From CAZMCT01 sp964564785 (GTDB taxonomy: Bacteria > Planctomycetota > Phycisphaerae > UBA1845 > Fen-1342): a stretch of 28,426 nucleotides of DNA. Position 1 is the first letter of the stretch, and every line of letters begins with the position of its first letter. Below are positions 15,863 to 24,116 of this stretch, one piece after another. The position numbers and the translations under genes were made by a program. The notes under the pieces were generated by a model. The model saw only the letters and a program-made list of their open reading frames with translations. It was not told the DNA's origin and made no database searches. The stretch covers positions 1 through 28,426 of the forward strand of contig CAZMCT010000041.1 of the NCBI GenBank assembly GCA_964564785.1, written 5' to 3'.

Positions 15863-15972
15863 CCCCGTTGAAATAAAGGGGGTCTCCGCGCCAACCTGCC
15901 ATCGCCGGAGTGCCAACGGCCACTTCCGGGGGTGCCTGTCCCCCTTTTTTCAACGGCCCCTTTTTCAACGGG
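15863..15972. repeat. REP-like inverted-repeat element, copy 2
   Basis: CCCCGTTGAAATAAAGGGGG (15863-15882) faces CCCCCTTTTTTCAACGG (15940-15956), which is followed by a second CCCCTTTTTCAACGGG (15957-15972). Reading leftward from the right arm gives GGGACAGGCACC and GGAAGTGGC, as in the element at 4504-4593. It lies upstream of the chemotaxis operon. Confidence 0.6.
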
Positions 15973-16226
15973 CGGACAGACGCCGATCCGGCCGCCGCGA
16001 GCGCGGGGTGGGGTCGATCGCAGTTCCCGCCGGGGATCAACGCCGCGTATTCAACGGTTCGCGGTCGTGGATCGATAACCCCCGAAGTGAGCGCCCGCCG
16101 CAGGCGGCCGGGCCAGAAACCCCTCTCGGCCGCGGAGGTTTCGCTGCGCGGCGTGGGTGGCGTAGCCGGCTCCGCGGAAACACGCGTCGCGGCGACGAAC
16201 GTGCGATCGAGCACAACGAGGAAGCG
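15973..16226. other. Leader region of the chemotaxis operon
   Basis: No gene, promoter or terminator is recognisable. The cheA frame is open through here but lacks start signals and protein-like composition, so cheA is taken to start at 16227. Confidence 0.4.
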
Positions 16227-18629
16227 ATGAGCACAGGAATGCAACCGGCCGTATCCGGACTACAGGCGGCGCTCGCCACGCCCCTGGATCGCAATGACCT
16301 CGGCCGACTGGCGAGCATGCACTCGCTGGCACAGGCGCTGGTGGAGGCCGCCACGGACGCCGGGCCCGCCGGCGCACCGCATGCCCGACTGGGCCAGGAG
16401 TTGGTGCGCGCGCTCGAGCGCGTCATTCTTGACGAGGCCGCCGATCCGACGTCCTGCCTCGAACTCATCCCGGTCGTGGTCGGAGCCCTCGCGAACGCCG
16501 AGCAGGCGCAGACCGCCGCGCTGGACGAGCTTGCGGCGCGCCTGGCCGCGGCCGCGAGCGGAATCCCGGGCACAACCAGTGCGGCGGCGGCAGCGCCGTG
16601 CGAACCTGCACCGCCGCCGGCCGCGCAGACCCCAGCGCCGCCGATAACCGCGGCGAGGCCTGCGGCCGCGAATGCGGCGCCAGAGGGGGGCGAGTCCTAC
16701 GTCAGCGAGCCGCTGGTGCTTGACCTGAAGGAGCGCGAGCACCTCGAGGGGTTCCTGGACGAGGCCGTGGAACACATGGACAACATCGAGGCCGGCCTGC
16801 TCGCGCTGGAGTCCAACCCCGGCGACACGGGGCAGATCAACGAGCTGTTTCGCCCGTTCCACACGATCAAGGGCATTGCGGGCTTTCTGAACCTGCGCGA
16901 CATCAACCGCCTGACACACGAGATCGAGACGATTCTCGACCTGGGGCGCAAGAGCGAACTTCAAATCACGCCCGCCACGGTGGACCTGATCTTCGCCGGC
17001 GTCGATATGCTGAAATCGCAGCTTGCCTCGATCCGCGCCTACCTGGCGGCGCCGACCGGCGGGCCCTGCCCGCAGCCCGAGGTGGGGGAGCTGATCCAGC
17101 GGCTGCGCCGCGCGGCGCGGCCCGACGTCGCGGATTCCGGACGCTGCCGGCTGGGCGAGCTGCTGGTCGCGGAAGGTGCGGCGACCCCGCACGAGGTGGC
17201 CGGTGCGCTGGTCGAGCAGGCGCTGCACCCCTCACCCGTGCCCCGGCTGGGCGAAATCCTCGTCGAGCACGGCGTGACCAGCCGCGGTCAGCTCGAGCAG
17301 GCCCTGGGCCAGCAGGCCGCCGGCAAGACCGTTCTGGACAACTCCATCCGCGTCGACACGCGCAAACTCGACATCCTGGTCGACGCCGTCGGCGAACTGG
17401 TCATCGCCCAGTCGATGGTCTGCCTGGCCGAGGCCGGGCTGGGCAACGACCAATTGCACCGCAACGTGACCCAGGTGACCAAGATCGTCCGCGACGTCCA
17501 GGAAACCGCCATGGCCATGCGGATGATCCCGATCGGGCAGACGTTCCAGAAGATGCGGCGGCTGGTCCGCGACGTGGCCAAGAAGGCCGGCAAGAAGGTG
17601 GAGCTGGTCATCAGCGGCGAGGAAACCGAGCTGGACAAGAATGTGATCCAGCAGATCTCCGACCCGCTGGTCCACATGGTCCGCAACGCCGTCGACCACG
17701 GCATCGAGTCGCCGGCCGACCGCCAGAAGGCCGGCAAGGCCGAGACCGGCCTGGTCCATTTGCACGCCTACCACCAGGGCGACAGCATCGTCATCGAGAT
17801 CCGCGACGACGGCCGCGGCCTGGACCGCGACCGCATCCTCCAGAAGGCGATCGAGAAAGGCCTGGTGGCGCCGGACGACGTGCTGACCGAACAGCAGGTG
17901 TTCGCCCTGGTGCTACAGCCCGGCTTCTCGACCGCGGCCGTGGTCACGGACATTTCCGGCCGGGGCGTGGGAATGGACGTGGTGAAGCGCAACGTGGAGC
18001 AGTTGCGGGGCAAGATCGAGATTGCCTCGCAGCCGGGCCAGGGCAGCACGTTCACGATCCGTCTGCCGCTGACGCTGGCGATCATCGACGGCATGCTGGT
18101 GCGGGTGGGGCGCGAGCGGATGATCATCCCCACGATCCTGATCGAGCAGTCGCTGCGGCCGGAGCCGCGGCAGATCACGACGGTGCAGGGGCGCGGAGCG
18201 ATGCTCCAGGTGCGGGGGGAGCTGTGTCCGCTGATCCAGCTCGGCCCGCTGTTCGCGTACGGTCCGCCGATCGACCCGTGCCAGAACCTGGTGGTGATTG
18301 TACAGTGCGAGGGGCAGAAGATCGCGCTGGTGCTCGACGAGCTGATCGGCCAGCAACAGGTGGTGATCAAGACGCTGGGGGAGCGTTTCAAGAAGGTCGA
18401 CGGCGTGTCCGGGGCGGCGATTCTGGGCGACGGGCGTGTGGGCCTGATCCTCGAGCCGACGGGGCTGCTCCGGCTGCACAACCTTCGCGGATCGGAGCTG
18501 TACACGGCGCCGCGGGCGGAATGGTCCGCGGTGGAACCACCGGACCGGGACCGCAGGGATGCGCTCGCGGATGGCGTGAACATGTGCGGCGCGACGTGTC
18601 CGGCCGAGCCGGTCGGCGCGCCGGTTTAG
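16227..18629 (+). CDS. cheA: Chemotaxis histidine kinase CheA
   Basis: The ATG at 16227 follows GAGGAAG; the product is 800 aa. Residues 1-115 are an unassigned helical region, then a Pro/Ala linker. The Hpt domain spans ~165-275 with phospho-site His212 (FHTIKGIAGFL). Residues 306-365 hold two tandem ~30-aa units (RLGELLVAEG, RLGEILVEHG) resembling the MshEN/GspE N-terminal fold. Then come the dimerisation domain (~368-440), the ATPase with N-box VRNAVDHG (Asn487), DDGRGLD (527-533) and GRGVGMDVV (578-586), and a CheW-like domain (~615-755). No ordinary P2 domain is seen. It phosphorylates CheY-type receivers in response to chemoreceptors. It is the first gene of a five-gene operon. Confidence 0.95.
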   Translation: MSTGMQPAVSGLQAALATPLDRNDLGRLASMHSLAQALVEAATDAGPAGAPHARLGQELVRALERVILDEAADPTSCLELIPVVVGALANAEQAQTAALDELAARLAAAASGIPGTTSAAAAAPCEPAPPPAAQTPAPPITAARPAAANAAPEGGESYVSEPLVLDLKEREHLEGFLDEAVEHMDNIEAGLLALESNPGDTGQINELFRPFHTIKGIAGFLNLRDINRLTHEIETILDLGRKSELQITPATVDLIFAGVDMLKSQLASIRAYLAAPTGGPCPQPEVGELIQRLRRAARPDVADSGRCRLGELLVAEGAATPHEVAGALVEQALHPSPVPRLGEILVEHGVTSRGQLEQALGQQAAGKTVLDNSIRVDTRKLDILVDAVGELVIAQSMVCLAEAGLGNDQLHRNVTQVTKIVRDVQETAMAMRMIPIGQTFQKMRRLVRDVAKKAGKKVELVISGEETELDKNVIQQISDPLVHMVRNAVDHGIESPADRQKAGKAETGLVHLHAYHQGDSIVIEIRDDGRGLDRDRILQKAIEKGLVAPDDVLTEQQVFALVLQPGFSTAAVVTDISGRGVGMDVVKRNVEQLRGKIEIASQPGQGSTFTIRLPLTLAIIDGMLVRVGRERMIIPTILIEQSLRPEPRQITTVQGRGAMLQVRGELCPLIQLGPLFAYGPPIDPCQNLVVIVQCEGQKIALVLDELIGQQQVVIKTLGERFKKVDGVSGAAILGDGRVGLILEPTGLLRLHNLRGSELYTAPRAEWSAVEPPDRDRRDALADGVNMCGATCPAEPVGAPV

Positions 18630-18639
18630 GAGTGATCCC

Positions 18640-19152
18640 ATGCAAGACACGAATCGGCAAACGGGGGCTGAGCGGTCGACGGCCCAGGGCGGCAAGTACC
18701 TGACCTTCAGCCTGGCGAACGAGGAGTACGGGCTGGAGATCCTGAAGGTGCGCGAGATCATCGGCATTATGGACATTACCGCGATGCCGCAGATGCCCGC
18801 GTTCGTGAAGGGCGTGATCAACCTGCGCGGCAAGGTGATCCCGGTGATCGACCTGCGGCTCAAATTCGGGCTCGAGCCGGCCGAGTACACCGAGCAGACG
18901 TGCATCGTGGTGGTGGACGTCGGCTCGCTGGTAGGCATCATCGTCGACACCGTGCAGGAGGTGCTCGACATCGGCGCCGACCAGATCGACCCGCCCCCGC
19001 CGCTGGGCGCGGCCGTCGACACGACCTTTGTGCTCGGGATGGGCAAAGTCAAGGACGACGTGAAGATCCTGCTGGATATTGACCGGGTGCTCGGTTCGGA
19101 CGAGCTCGTGGCCGCCATGGACGAGGCCGTCAGTAACGCTCCCGCGTTGTAG
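18640..19152 (+). CDS. cheW: Chemotaxis coupling protein CheW
   Basis: A 170-aa protein starting 10 bases after cheA, with TAGGAG as ribosome-binding site. It is a single CheW domain: YLTFSLANEEYGLEILKVRE (20-39), GVINLRGKVIPVIDLRLKFG (58-77) and a C-terminal LLDIDRVL. It links chemoreceptors to CheA at the receptor array. Length and motifs are normal. No chemoreceptor gene is in the window, so its receptors are encoded elsewhere. Confidence 0.95.
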   Translation: MQDTNRQTGAERSTAQGGKYLTFSLANEEYGLEILKVREIIGIMDITAMPQMPAFVKGVINLRGKVIPVIDLRLKFGLEPAEYTEQTCIVVVDVGSLVGIIVDTVQEVLDIGADQIDPPPPLGAAVDTTFVLGMGKVKDDVKILLDIDRVLGSDELVAAMDEAVSNAPAL

Positions 19153-19201
19153 TGTGCGGCAGCGGGGCTGGAGCCGCGGGCGGCGCGGCTCCACCGGCTG
19201 A

Positions 19202-19693
19202 ATGCGAGAGTGCATGCCCTCTGTGGTCGTGGACATCGCCGACCTGGCCGTCTCGTCCGATCCGGACACGACGCTGATCACGTACTCGCTGGGGAGCTGC
19301 ATCGGCCTGGCAATATACGACCCGGTGGCGCGGGTGGGCGGGCTGCTGCATTACATGCTGCCGGAGTCGCGCTTGTCGCCCGAGAAAGCCCGCAGCAACC
19401 CGGCGATGTTCTGCGACACCGGCGTGCCGCGACTCTTCCGAGCGGCGTACGAGCTCGGTGCGGTGAAGAGCCGCTTGGTGGTCAAGGTCGCCGGCGGATC
19501 GCAATTGCTCGACGAGAACGGCACCTTCAACATCGGCAAGCGGAACTACCTCGCGCTGCGCAAAATCTTCTGGAAGAACGGGGTCATGATCCAGGCCGAG
19601 CATGTGGGCGGTTCGATCAGCCGCACCGTGCGACTGGAGATCGCGTCGGGCACGGTGACCCTCAGGACCCGCAACCAGGAGGTGCCCCTGTGA
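19202..19693 (+). CDS. cheD: Chemoreceptor glutamine deamidase CheD
   Basis: A 163-aa protein of the CheD family. LGSCIGLAIYDPVARVGGLL holds the catalytic Cys33, and His50 lies in LHYMLP; the usual GGS and IGKRN motifs follow. CheD deamidates glutamines of chemoreceptors and in many bacteria also acts with CheC/CheY in adaptation. ATG at 19214 (residue 5) has a GAGAG upstream and may be the true start. It follows cheW by 49 bases and overlaps the next gene by four bases (GTGA). cheB and cheR are not seen here. Confidence 0.92.
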   Translation: MRECMPSVVVDIADLAVSSDPDTTLITYSLGSCIGLAIYDPVARVGGLLHYMLPESRLSPEKARSNPAMFCDTGVPRLFRAAYELGAVKSRLVVKVAGGSQLLDENGTFNIGKRNYLALRKIFWKNGVMIQAEHVGGSISRTVRLEIASGTVTLRTRNQEVPL

Positions 19694-20544
19694 CCTCGAC
19701 CGCTGCTCTGGAACAGCTCGTCGAGCGGGTCGGCACGCTGCCGCACCTGCCCGATACCCTGCTGCGGCTGGTGACCGTGGTCAGCGACCCGGACTGCTCG
19801 CTCGACCAGATTGTCGAGGCGATCCGCTACGACCAGAGCTTGACGGCGGAGGTACTGCGGCTCTGCAATTCGGCCTACTACGGCTTGGCCCGCACGATCG
19901 AGTCGGTCGACAGCGCCATCTGCCTGCTGGGGACCGTGCGCGTGTTTCAGCTCATCATGGCCGCCCACGCCCGGGCCCTGTTCGGGCCGGCCCAGGAGGG
20001 ATACGGGTTGCCGGCCGGCGCGCTGTGGCTGCATTCCGTCGGCGTGGCCGTCGCGTCGCAACTGCTCGCCCGCCGCGTGCAGCTCGCCCAGACCGGATTG
20101 GTGTTTACCGCCGGCCTGCTGCATGACTGCGGCAAGGTCGTGCTGAACGAGTTCGTCAGCCGCGAGTACGCCGAGATCGTTCAACGCGTCAGCACGCAAC
20201 GCCGCACGTTCGCCGAGGCCGAGCGGGAGGTGCTCGGTTTCACGCACGCCGAGGTCGGGGCGCGGCTGGCCGAGGTCTGGAGTCTGCCCGAGCGACTGGT
20301 GGCCTGCATCCGTTATCACCACGACCCGGAAAACGCGCCGGCCACCGACGCGCTGGTGGACGCCGTCCATCTGGCCGATGCTGTGTGCATTCTGCTCGGA
20401 ATCGGGATGGGCGACGAAGGGTCGTCGTATCGCGTCAGCCACGCCGTGCTCGCGCGCTGTGGGCTGAAGGAAGCGGATTTGGAAGGTCTGGGGGCTGAGA
20501 CGGTCGGAGAACTGCGCTCGCTCCGGACGCTGTTCGCGAGGTAG
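19690..20544 (+). CDS. HDOD/HD-domain signalling protein
   Basis: A GTG start overlapping the cheD stop (GTGA), with AGGAGGT 7 bases upstream; 284 aa. The HDOD pattern is clear: LPHLPDTLLRLVTVVSDPD, YDQSLTAEVLRLCNSAYYG, and a later HD-type core. Possible metal ligands are all kept: His115, His145-Asp146 (LLHDCGK), His186, His210-His211 and Asp230. HDOD proteins are signalling components whose biochemistry is mostly unknown; many lose the metal ligands, so their retention here hints at phosphohydrolase activity (inference). Its place inside the chemotaxis operon, between cheD and a cheY-type gene, suggests a role in the same pathway. Confidence 0.88.
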   Translation: MTSTAALEQLVERVGTLPHLPDTLLRLVTVVSDPDCSLDQIVEAIRYDQSLTAEVLRLCNSAYYGLARTIESVDSAICLLGTVRVFQLIMAAHARALFGPAQEGYGLPAGALWLHSVGVAVASQLLARRVQLAQTGLVFTAGLLHDCGKVVLNEFVSREYAEIVQRVSTQRRTFAEAEREVLGFTHAEVGARLAEVWSLPERLVACIRYHHDPENAPATDALVDAVHLADAVCILLGIGMGDEGSSYRVSHAVLARCGLKEADLEGLGAETVGELRSLRTLFAR

Positions 20545-20550
20545 CCAGCC

Positions 20551-20979
20551 ATGGGACCCAACATCCTGGTGGTGGACGACTCCGGCACGATGCGCGGCAT
20601 GATCAAGCGCACCCTGGAGATCAGTGGCCTGGATATCGGGGAGGTCTACGAGGCGGCCAACGGGATCGAGGCCCTGGCGCGGATGCACGAGCATCCGATC
20701 GGCGTCATCCTGCTCGACATCAACATGCCCGTGATGAACGGCGTGAAGCTACTGCTGCGGATGCGCGACGATCCTCGGCTCCGCGACATTCCGGTGATCA
20801 TCGCCTCGACCGAGGGCAGCGAAACGCGTATCCACGAGTTGTTGCAGGCCGGGGCCCGCGGTTTCGTGCGCAAACCGTTCCGCCCCGAACAGTTGCGCGA
20901 GGTGCTGCTGCCGTTTATGGGCGTCGGCTCCGGTGCGCCGAAAGAGGCGCCGGCCGCAAGCAACGACCTGTCGTTCTGA
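20551..20979 (+). CDS. cheY: CheY-type single-domain response regulator
   Basis: A 142-aa receiver domain with Asp9-Asp10 (VVDDSGTMR), phospho-acceptor Asp56 (LLDINMP), Ser86-Thr87 (IIASTEGS) and Lys108 (FVRKPF), followed by a short disordered tail. It begins 6 bases after the HDOD gene, with GAGGTAG upstream. As the last gene of the operon it is the likely phosphorylation target of this CheA and the output or sink protein. The symbol is given for domain type and context; its actual target is not shown. Confidence 0.88.
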   Translation: MGPNILVVDDSGTMRGMIKRTLEISGLDIGEVYEAANGIEALARMHEHPIGVILLDINMPVMNGVKLLLRMRDDPRLRDIPVIIASTEGSETRIHELLQAGARGFVRKPFRPEQLREVLLPFMGVGSGAPKEAPAASNDLSF

Positions 20980-21089
20980 GTCCGCTGACGAAAAGCCGAC
21001 ACCAGAATCAGCCCCCATCACACTCCGAGCCCACGCCACAGCACCCTTCAAGTCATTAGTAAAAACCCTACTGTCCACATCTATGGCCC

Positions 21090-21119
21090 TTGACATGTGC
21101 CCGCGCGCCCGCGTACACC
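21090..21119 (+). promoter_or_regulatory. Promoter for the AT-hook protein gene
   Basis: A perfect TTGACA (21090-21095) and TACACC (21114-21119) are separated by 18 bases. The leader would be about 60 bases. The -10 match is weak. Confidence 0.45.
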
Positions 21120-21185
21120 ACTCGCTGGTATTGCCGGTGCGCCATGAGCCGCCGGCTTCCCGCTCACCGCTATGGAGATCACGCC

Positions 21186-21635
21186 ATGCCTAAAAGAAAA
21201 CGCACCGCCGCCGAACGCCGACTCGCCTCTGAAGGCGGGCGGCCTTCGTCCGACCCCGTTCGTTACCTCCAGGTTTGTCACCAGGAGTTGCTCCAGCAGC
21301 GCGCCCTGCTGGATCAGAAAGTTCAGGCGCTCGAGAACGCGATCAATGCCATCGGCGGCTTCACCCCCGTGAAGCGGGGCCCCGGCCCCGGCCGGCCCCC
21401 ACGCCGCGGTCCCGGTCGGCCCCCCGGCGGCGCCCCGCGCCCCGGTTCACTAAAAGACTACATCGCCCGTGTGCTCAGCGAGGGCGGGATCATGGCCGTC
21501 AAGGACATCGCCGCCGGTGTCCTGCGGGCCGGCTACAAGACCAAAAACAAGACCCTCGCCAAGAGCGTCGGTATCGCCCTGGCCGAGATGAAGACGGTCC
21601 GGAAGGTCGGCCGCGGCCGCTTCCGCCTCAAATAG
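21186..21635 (+). CDS. AT-hook and winged-helix-like DNA-binding protein
   Basis: The ATG at 21186 follows GGAG at 8 bases; 149 aa. A basic start (MPKRKRTAAERRLA) is followed by a coiled-coil-like helix (~27-56) and two AT-hook-like motifs in GPGRPPRRGPGRPP (67-80). The C-terminal domain (89-149) resembles the HARE-HTH/winged-helix fold: LKDYIARVLSEGGIMAVKDI, then KTLAKSVGIAL and a basic GRGRFRLK end. It probably binds the minor groove of AT-rich DNA and may be nucleoid-associated or regulatory; this is inferred from the motifs. It is a single-gene unit. Confidence 0.75.
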   Translation: MPKRKRTAAERRLASEGGRPSSDPVRYLQVCHQELLQQRALLDQKVQALENAINAIGGFTPVKRGPGPGRPPRRGPGRPPGGAPRPGSLKDYIARVLSEGGIMAVKDIAAGVLRAGYKTKNKTLAKSVGIALAEMKTVRKVGRGRFRLK

Positions 21636-21769
21636 GCCCCCGCGGGCCGGCGACGCTCTGCCGACGCAGGCGACGCGGCGAACGTCGCCGCCAAACGTAC
21701 GGTCCGCGCAGGGTGCGTTTCGTGCCGGGCATCGCACGTGCCTCCCTCGGCGCGATTCGCGCAATGAAA

Positions 21770-21800
21770 CGGCCCCCTTCCCGCCACGGGAAGGGGGCCG
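21770..21800 (-). terminator. Strong terminator downstream of groEL
   Basis: A perfect 13-bp stem (21770-21782 with 21788-21800) has a 5-base loop. On the minus strand it is followed by TTTCATT, 18 bases past the groEL stop. It may also stop plus-strand transcription from the AT-hook gene. Confidence 0.75.
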
Positions 21801-21818
21801 CCGCGTTGCGGAGCGGGA

Positions 21819-23450
21819 CTAATGCATGTGGCTGTGGCGTCCCGCCGGTCCGGCTTTTTCTTCCTTTTCCTTGATCTCGCTGACGACGGCGTCGGTGGTG
21901 AGCAGCAGGCCGGCAACCGAGGCGGCGTTCTCGAGGGCGATGCGCTCGACTTTCAGCGGGACGACCACGCCCATCTTGATCATGTCGCCGTAGTCATCGG
22001 TGAGGGCGTTGTAGCCGAAGTTCTGGTCCTTGGCTTCCATCACCTTCTGGGCGACGATCGAGCCGTCCAGACCGCCGTTCTCGGCGATCTGACGGATCGG
22101 CGCCCGCAGCGCGCGGCGCACGATGTCGATGCCGGTCTTCTGATCGCCGCGAGCCTTCCGCGCGGCCGCGTCCAGCGCCGCGTCACAGCGGAGCACCGCC
22201 ACGCCGCCACCGGGCAAAATGCCCTCCTCGACGGCCGCCCGGCAGGCGTGCAGCGCATCCTCGACGCGGGCCTTCTTCTCCTTCATCTCGACTTCGGTCG
22301 CGGCCCCGACGTTGATCTGGGCCACGCCGCCGGAGAGCTTCGCCAGACGCTCCTCGAGCTTCTCGCGGTCGTAATCGCTCGTCGTCGCGTCGATCTCGTT
22401 CTTGATGGCCTGGATGCGGCCCTTGATCTTGGCCGCCTCGCCGGCACCCTCGATGATGGTGCAGGTCTCCTTGTCGACGATCACGCGCTTGGCGCGGCCG
22501 AGCTCGCTGAGCTTGATCTTCTCGAGGCTGATGCCCAGGTCCTCGAACACCGCCGTGCCGCCCGTCAGGATGGCGATGTCCTCCAGCATCGCCTTGCGGC
22601 GGTCGCCGAAGCCGGGGGCCTTGACCGCACAGCACTGGAGGATGCCGCGAAGCTTGTTGAGCACCAGCGTGGCCAGCGCCTCGCCCTCGACCTCCTCGGC
22701 GATCACTAGCAGCGGCTTGCCGGCCTTGGCGATCTGCTCGAGCAGCGGAAGCAGGTCCTTGACGGCGCTGATCTTCTTCTCGTGCACCAGGATGTAGGGG
22801 TTGTCGAGCGCGACTTCCATCGCCTCGGGCTTGTTCACGAAGTGCGGCGAGATGTAGCCCTTGTCGAACTGCATGCCCTCGACCAGGTCGACGGTGGTCT
22901 CGATCCCCTTGCCCTCCTCGACCGTAATCACCCCGTCCTTGCCGACTTTCTCCATCGCCTCCGCGATCTTCTCCCCAATCTCGCGGTCCTGGTTCGCGGC
23001 CGAAGTGCCCACCTGGGCGATCTGCTCCTTGCCCTTGACCGGAACGGCCATCTTCTTGAGCTGCTCGATCACGGCCTCGACGGCCATGTCGATGCCGCGC
23101 TTGAGCTCCATCGCGTTGGCGCCGGCGGCCAGGTTCTTCAACCCCTCGTCGAAGATCGCCTCGGCGTAGACGGTCGCCGTGGTGGTGCCGTCGCCGGCAT
23201 CCTTCGACGTCTTGCTGGCCACTTCCTTGACCATTTGCGCGCCCATGTTCTCGTAGGCGTCTTCGAGCTCGATCTCCTTGGCGACGGTCACCCCGTCCTT
23301 GGTCACGGTCGGGGCACCGAACGACTTCTCGAGCACCACGTTGCGGCCGCGCGGGCCGAGCGTGACCTTCACCGCCCGCGCGAGCTGGCGCACACCGCGC
23401 CGGATCGCGTCCCGGGCTTCCATGTCGTATGCAATCTGCTTGGCAGGCAT
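21819..23450 (-). CDS. groEL: 60-kDa chaperonin GroEL
   Basis: A 543-aa type I chaperonin with the ATP-site motifs TLGPRG (30-35) and DGTTT (87-91) and a GILPGGGVA segment. It forms the double-ring folding chamber capped by GroES and acts in the cytoplasm. Length is normal. The C-terminal tail is unusual: the typical Gly-Gly-Met repeats are replaced by KAGPAGRHSHMH, as in the divergent second copies found in some bacteria. The ribosome-binding site is GAGGGAA. It lies 79 bases after groES on the same strand and probably shares its transcript. Confidence 0.97.
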   Translation of the reverse strand: MPAKQIAYDMEARDAIRRGVRQLARAVKVTLGPRGRNVVLEKSFGAPTVTKDGVTVAKEIELEDAYENMGAQMVKEVASKTSKDAGDGTTTATVYAEAIFDEGLKNLAAGANAMELKRGIDMAVEAVIEQLKKMAVPVKGKEQIAQVGTSAANQDREIGEKIAEAMEKVGKDGVITVEEGKGIETTVDLVEGMQFDKGYISPHFVNKPEAMEVALDNPYILVHEKKISAVKDLLPLLEQIAKAGKPLLVIAEEVEGEALATLVLNKLRGILQCCAVKAPGFGDRRKAMLEDIAILTGGTAVFEDLGISLEKIKLSELGRAKRVIVDKETCTIIEGAGEAAKIKGRIQAIKNEIDATTSDYDREKLEERLAKLSGGVAQINVGAATEVEMKEKKARVEDALHACRAAVEEGILPGGGVAVLRCDAALDAAARKARGDQKTGIDIVRRALRAPIRQIAENGGLDGSIVAQKVMEAKDQNFGYNALTDDYGDMIKMGVVVPLKVERIALENAASVAGLLLTTDAVVSEIKEKEEKAGPAGRHSHMH

Positions 23451-23529
23451 CGGGTTCCCTCAGAAATATGACGGTTGACGGATGACGAATGACGCTCCAG
23501 CACGCGCAGCCCTGCGCGCGATCCGGTCA
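23451..23529. repeat. groES-groEL spacer with short tandem words
   Basis: The spacer contains four near-tandem TGACG words on the plus strand (23469-23493). This kind of repeated-word spacer recurs in the atpB-atpE gap with different words. Confidence 0.4.
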
Positions 23530-23826
23530 CTACTCCAGCACGGCCAGAATGTCGCTCTCGTCCATGATGATCATCTCTTCACCTTCGATTTTGACCTCCG
23601 TACCGGCGTAACTCGTGAACAGCACCTGGTCGCCCGTCTTGACCTGGAGCGGCTTGCGCTGGCCCGTGTCCAGAAGCCGGCCGTCGCCGACCCCCAGCAC
23701 CGTGCCGCGCTTCGGCTTTTCCTTGGCCGTGTCGGGCAGCACGATCCCACCCGCGGTGGTCTCATCCGCCTTGAGCCGCTGAACTAGCACCTTCTCCCCC
23801 AGGGGTCGAATCGCGACCTTGCTCAT
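23530..23826 (-). CDS. groES: 10-kDa co-chaperonin GroES
   Basis: A 98-aa GroES of normal length: IRPLGEKVLVQRLKADETTA, the mobile loop with GIVLPD (27-32, binding GroEL through I28-V29-L30), and the C-terminal DESDILAVLE. AAGGAGAA lies before the ATG. It forms the lid of the GroEL chamber. I saw no CIRCE element (TTAGCACTC-N9-GAGTGCTAA) in the 290 bases upstream, so HrcA-type control is not evident. Confidence 0.97.
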   Translation of the reverse strand: MSKVAIRPLGEKVLVQRLKADETTAGGIVLPDTAKEKPKRGTVLGVGDGRLLDTGQRKPLQVKTGDQVLFTSYAGTEVKIEGEEMIIMDESDILAVLE

Positions 23827-24116
23827 ACGTTCTCCTTGCCGTCGGGCCGGAGGGCCCGCTCACTCCGCTGGTGCGGCCCGGCCTCAGCCCGGCCGCGGCG
23901 CACACTCCCACTCTCCACAGGGACAGCAAGCGACGTGCCATGAGACGCCACCGCGGGGTTGCCGAGTGGCATTAAGGTAAACCCATCCGCGGCAATGGAT
24001 TGCGCGACCAAGCCGCGCCCGCCCGCGACGGTTCCCAGGCGCCGCTACCCACGGTCCGGGCTGTCAAACTGGCAGTCGGCTTCGACGGGAGCGGCCCGTG
24101 CACGGAATCGGGTCCG
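23827..24116. other. Upstream region of groES
   Basis: No gene is seen. A TTGACA occurs on the minus strand (24069-24064) without a good -10 partner. Short GGCC-rich inverted repeats lie close to the groES start. I cannot define the promoter. Confidence 0.35.

Noticed and set aside
16260..17228. 322-codon minus-strand frame
   Set aside because: It is antisense to cheA and has no start signals or family features.
23827..24116. CIRCE operator upstream of groES
   Set aside because: I looked for TTAGCACTC-N9-GAGTGCTAA and found no recognisable match.
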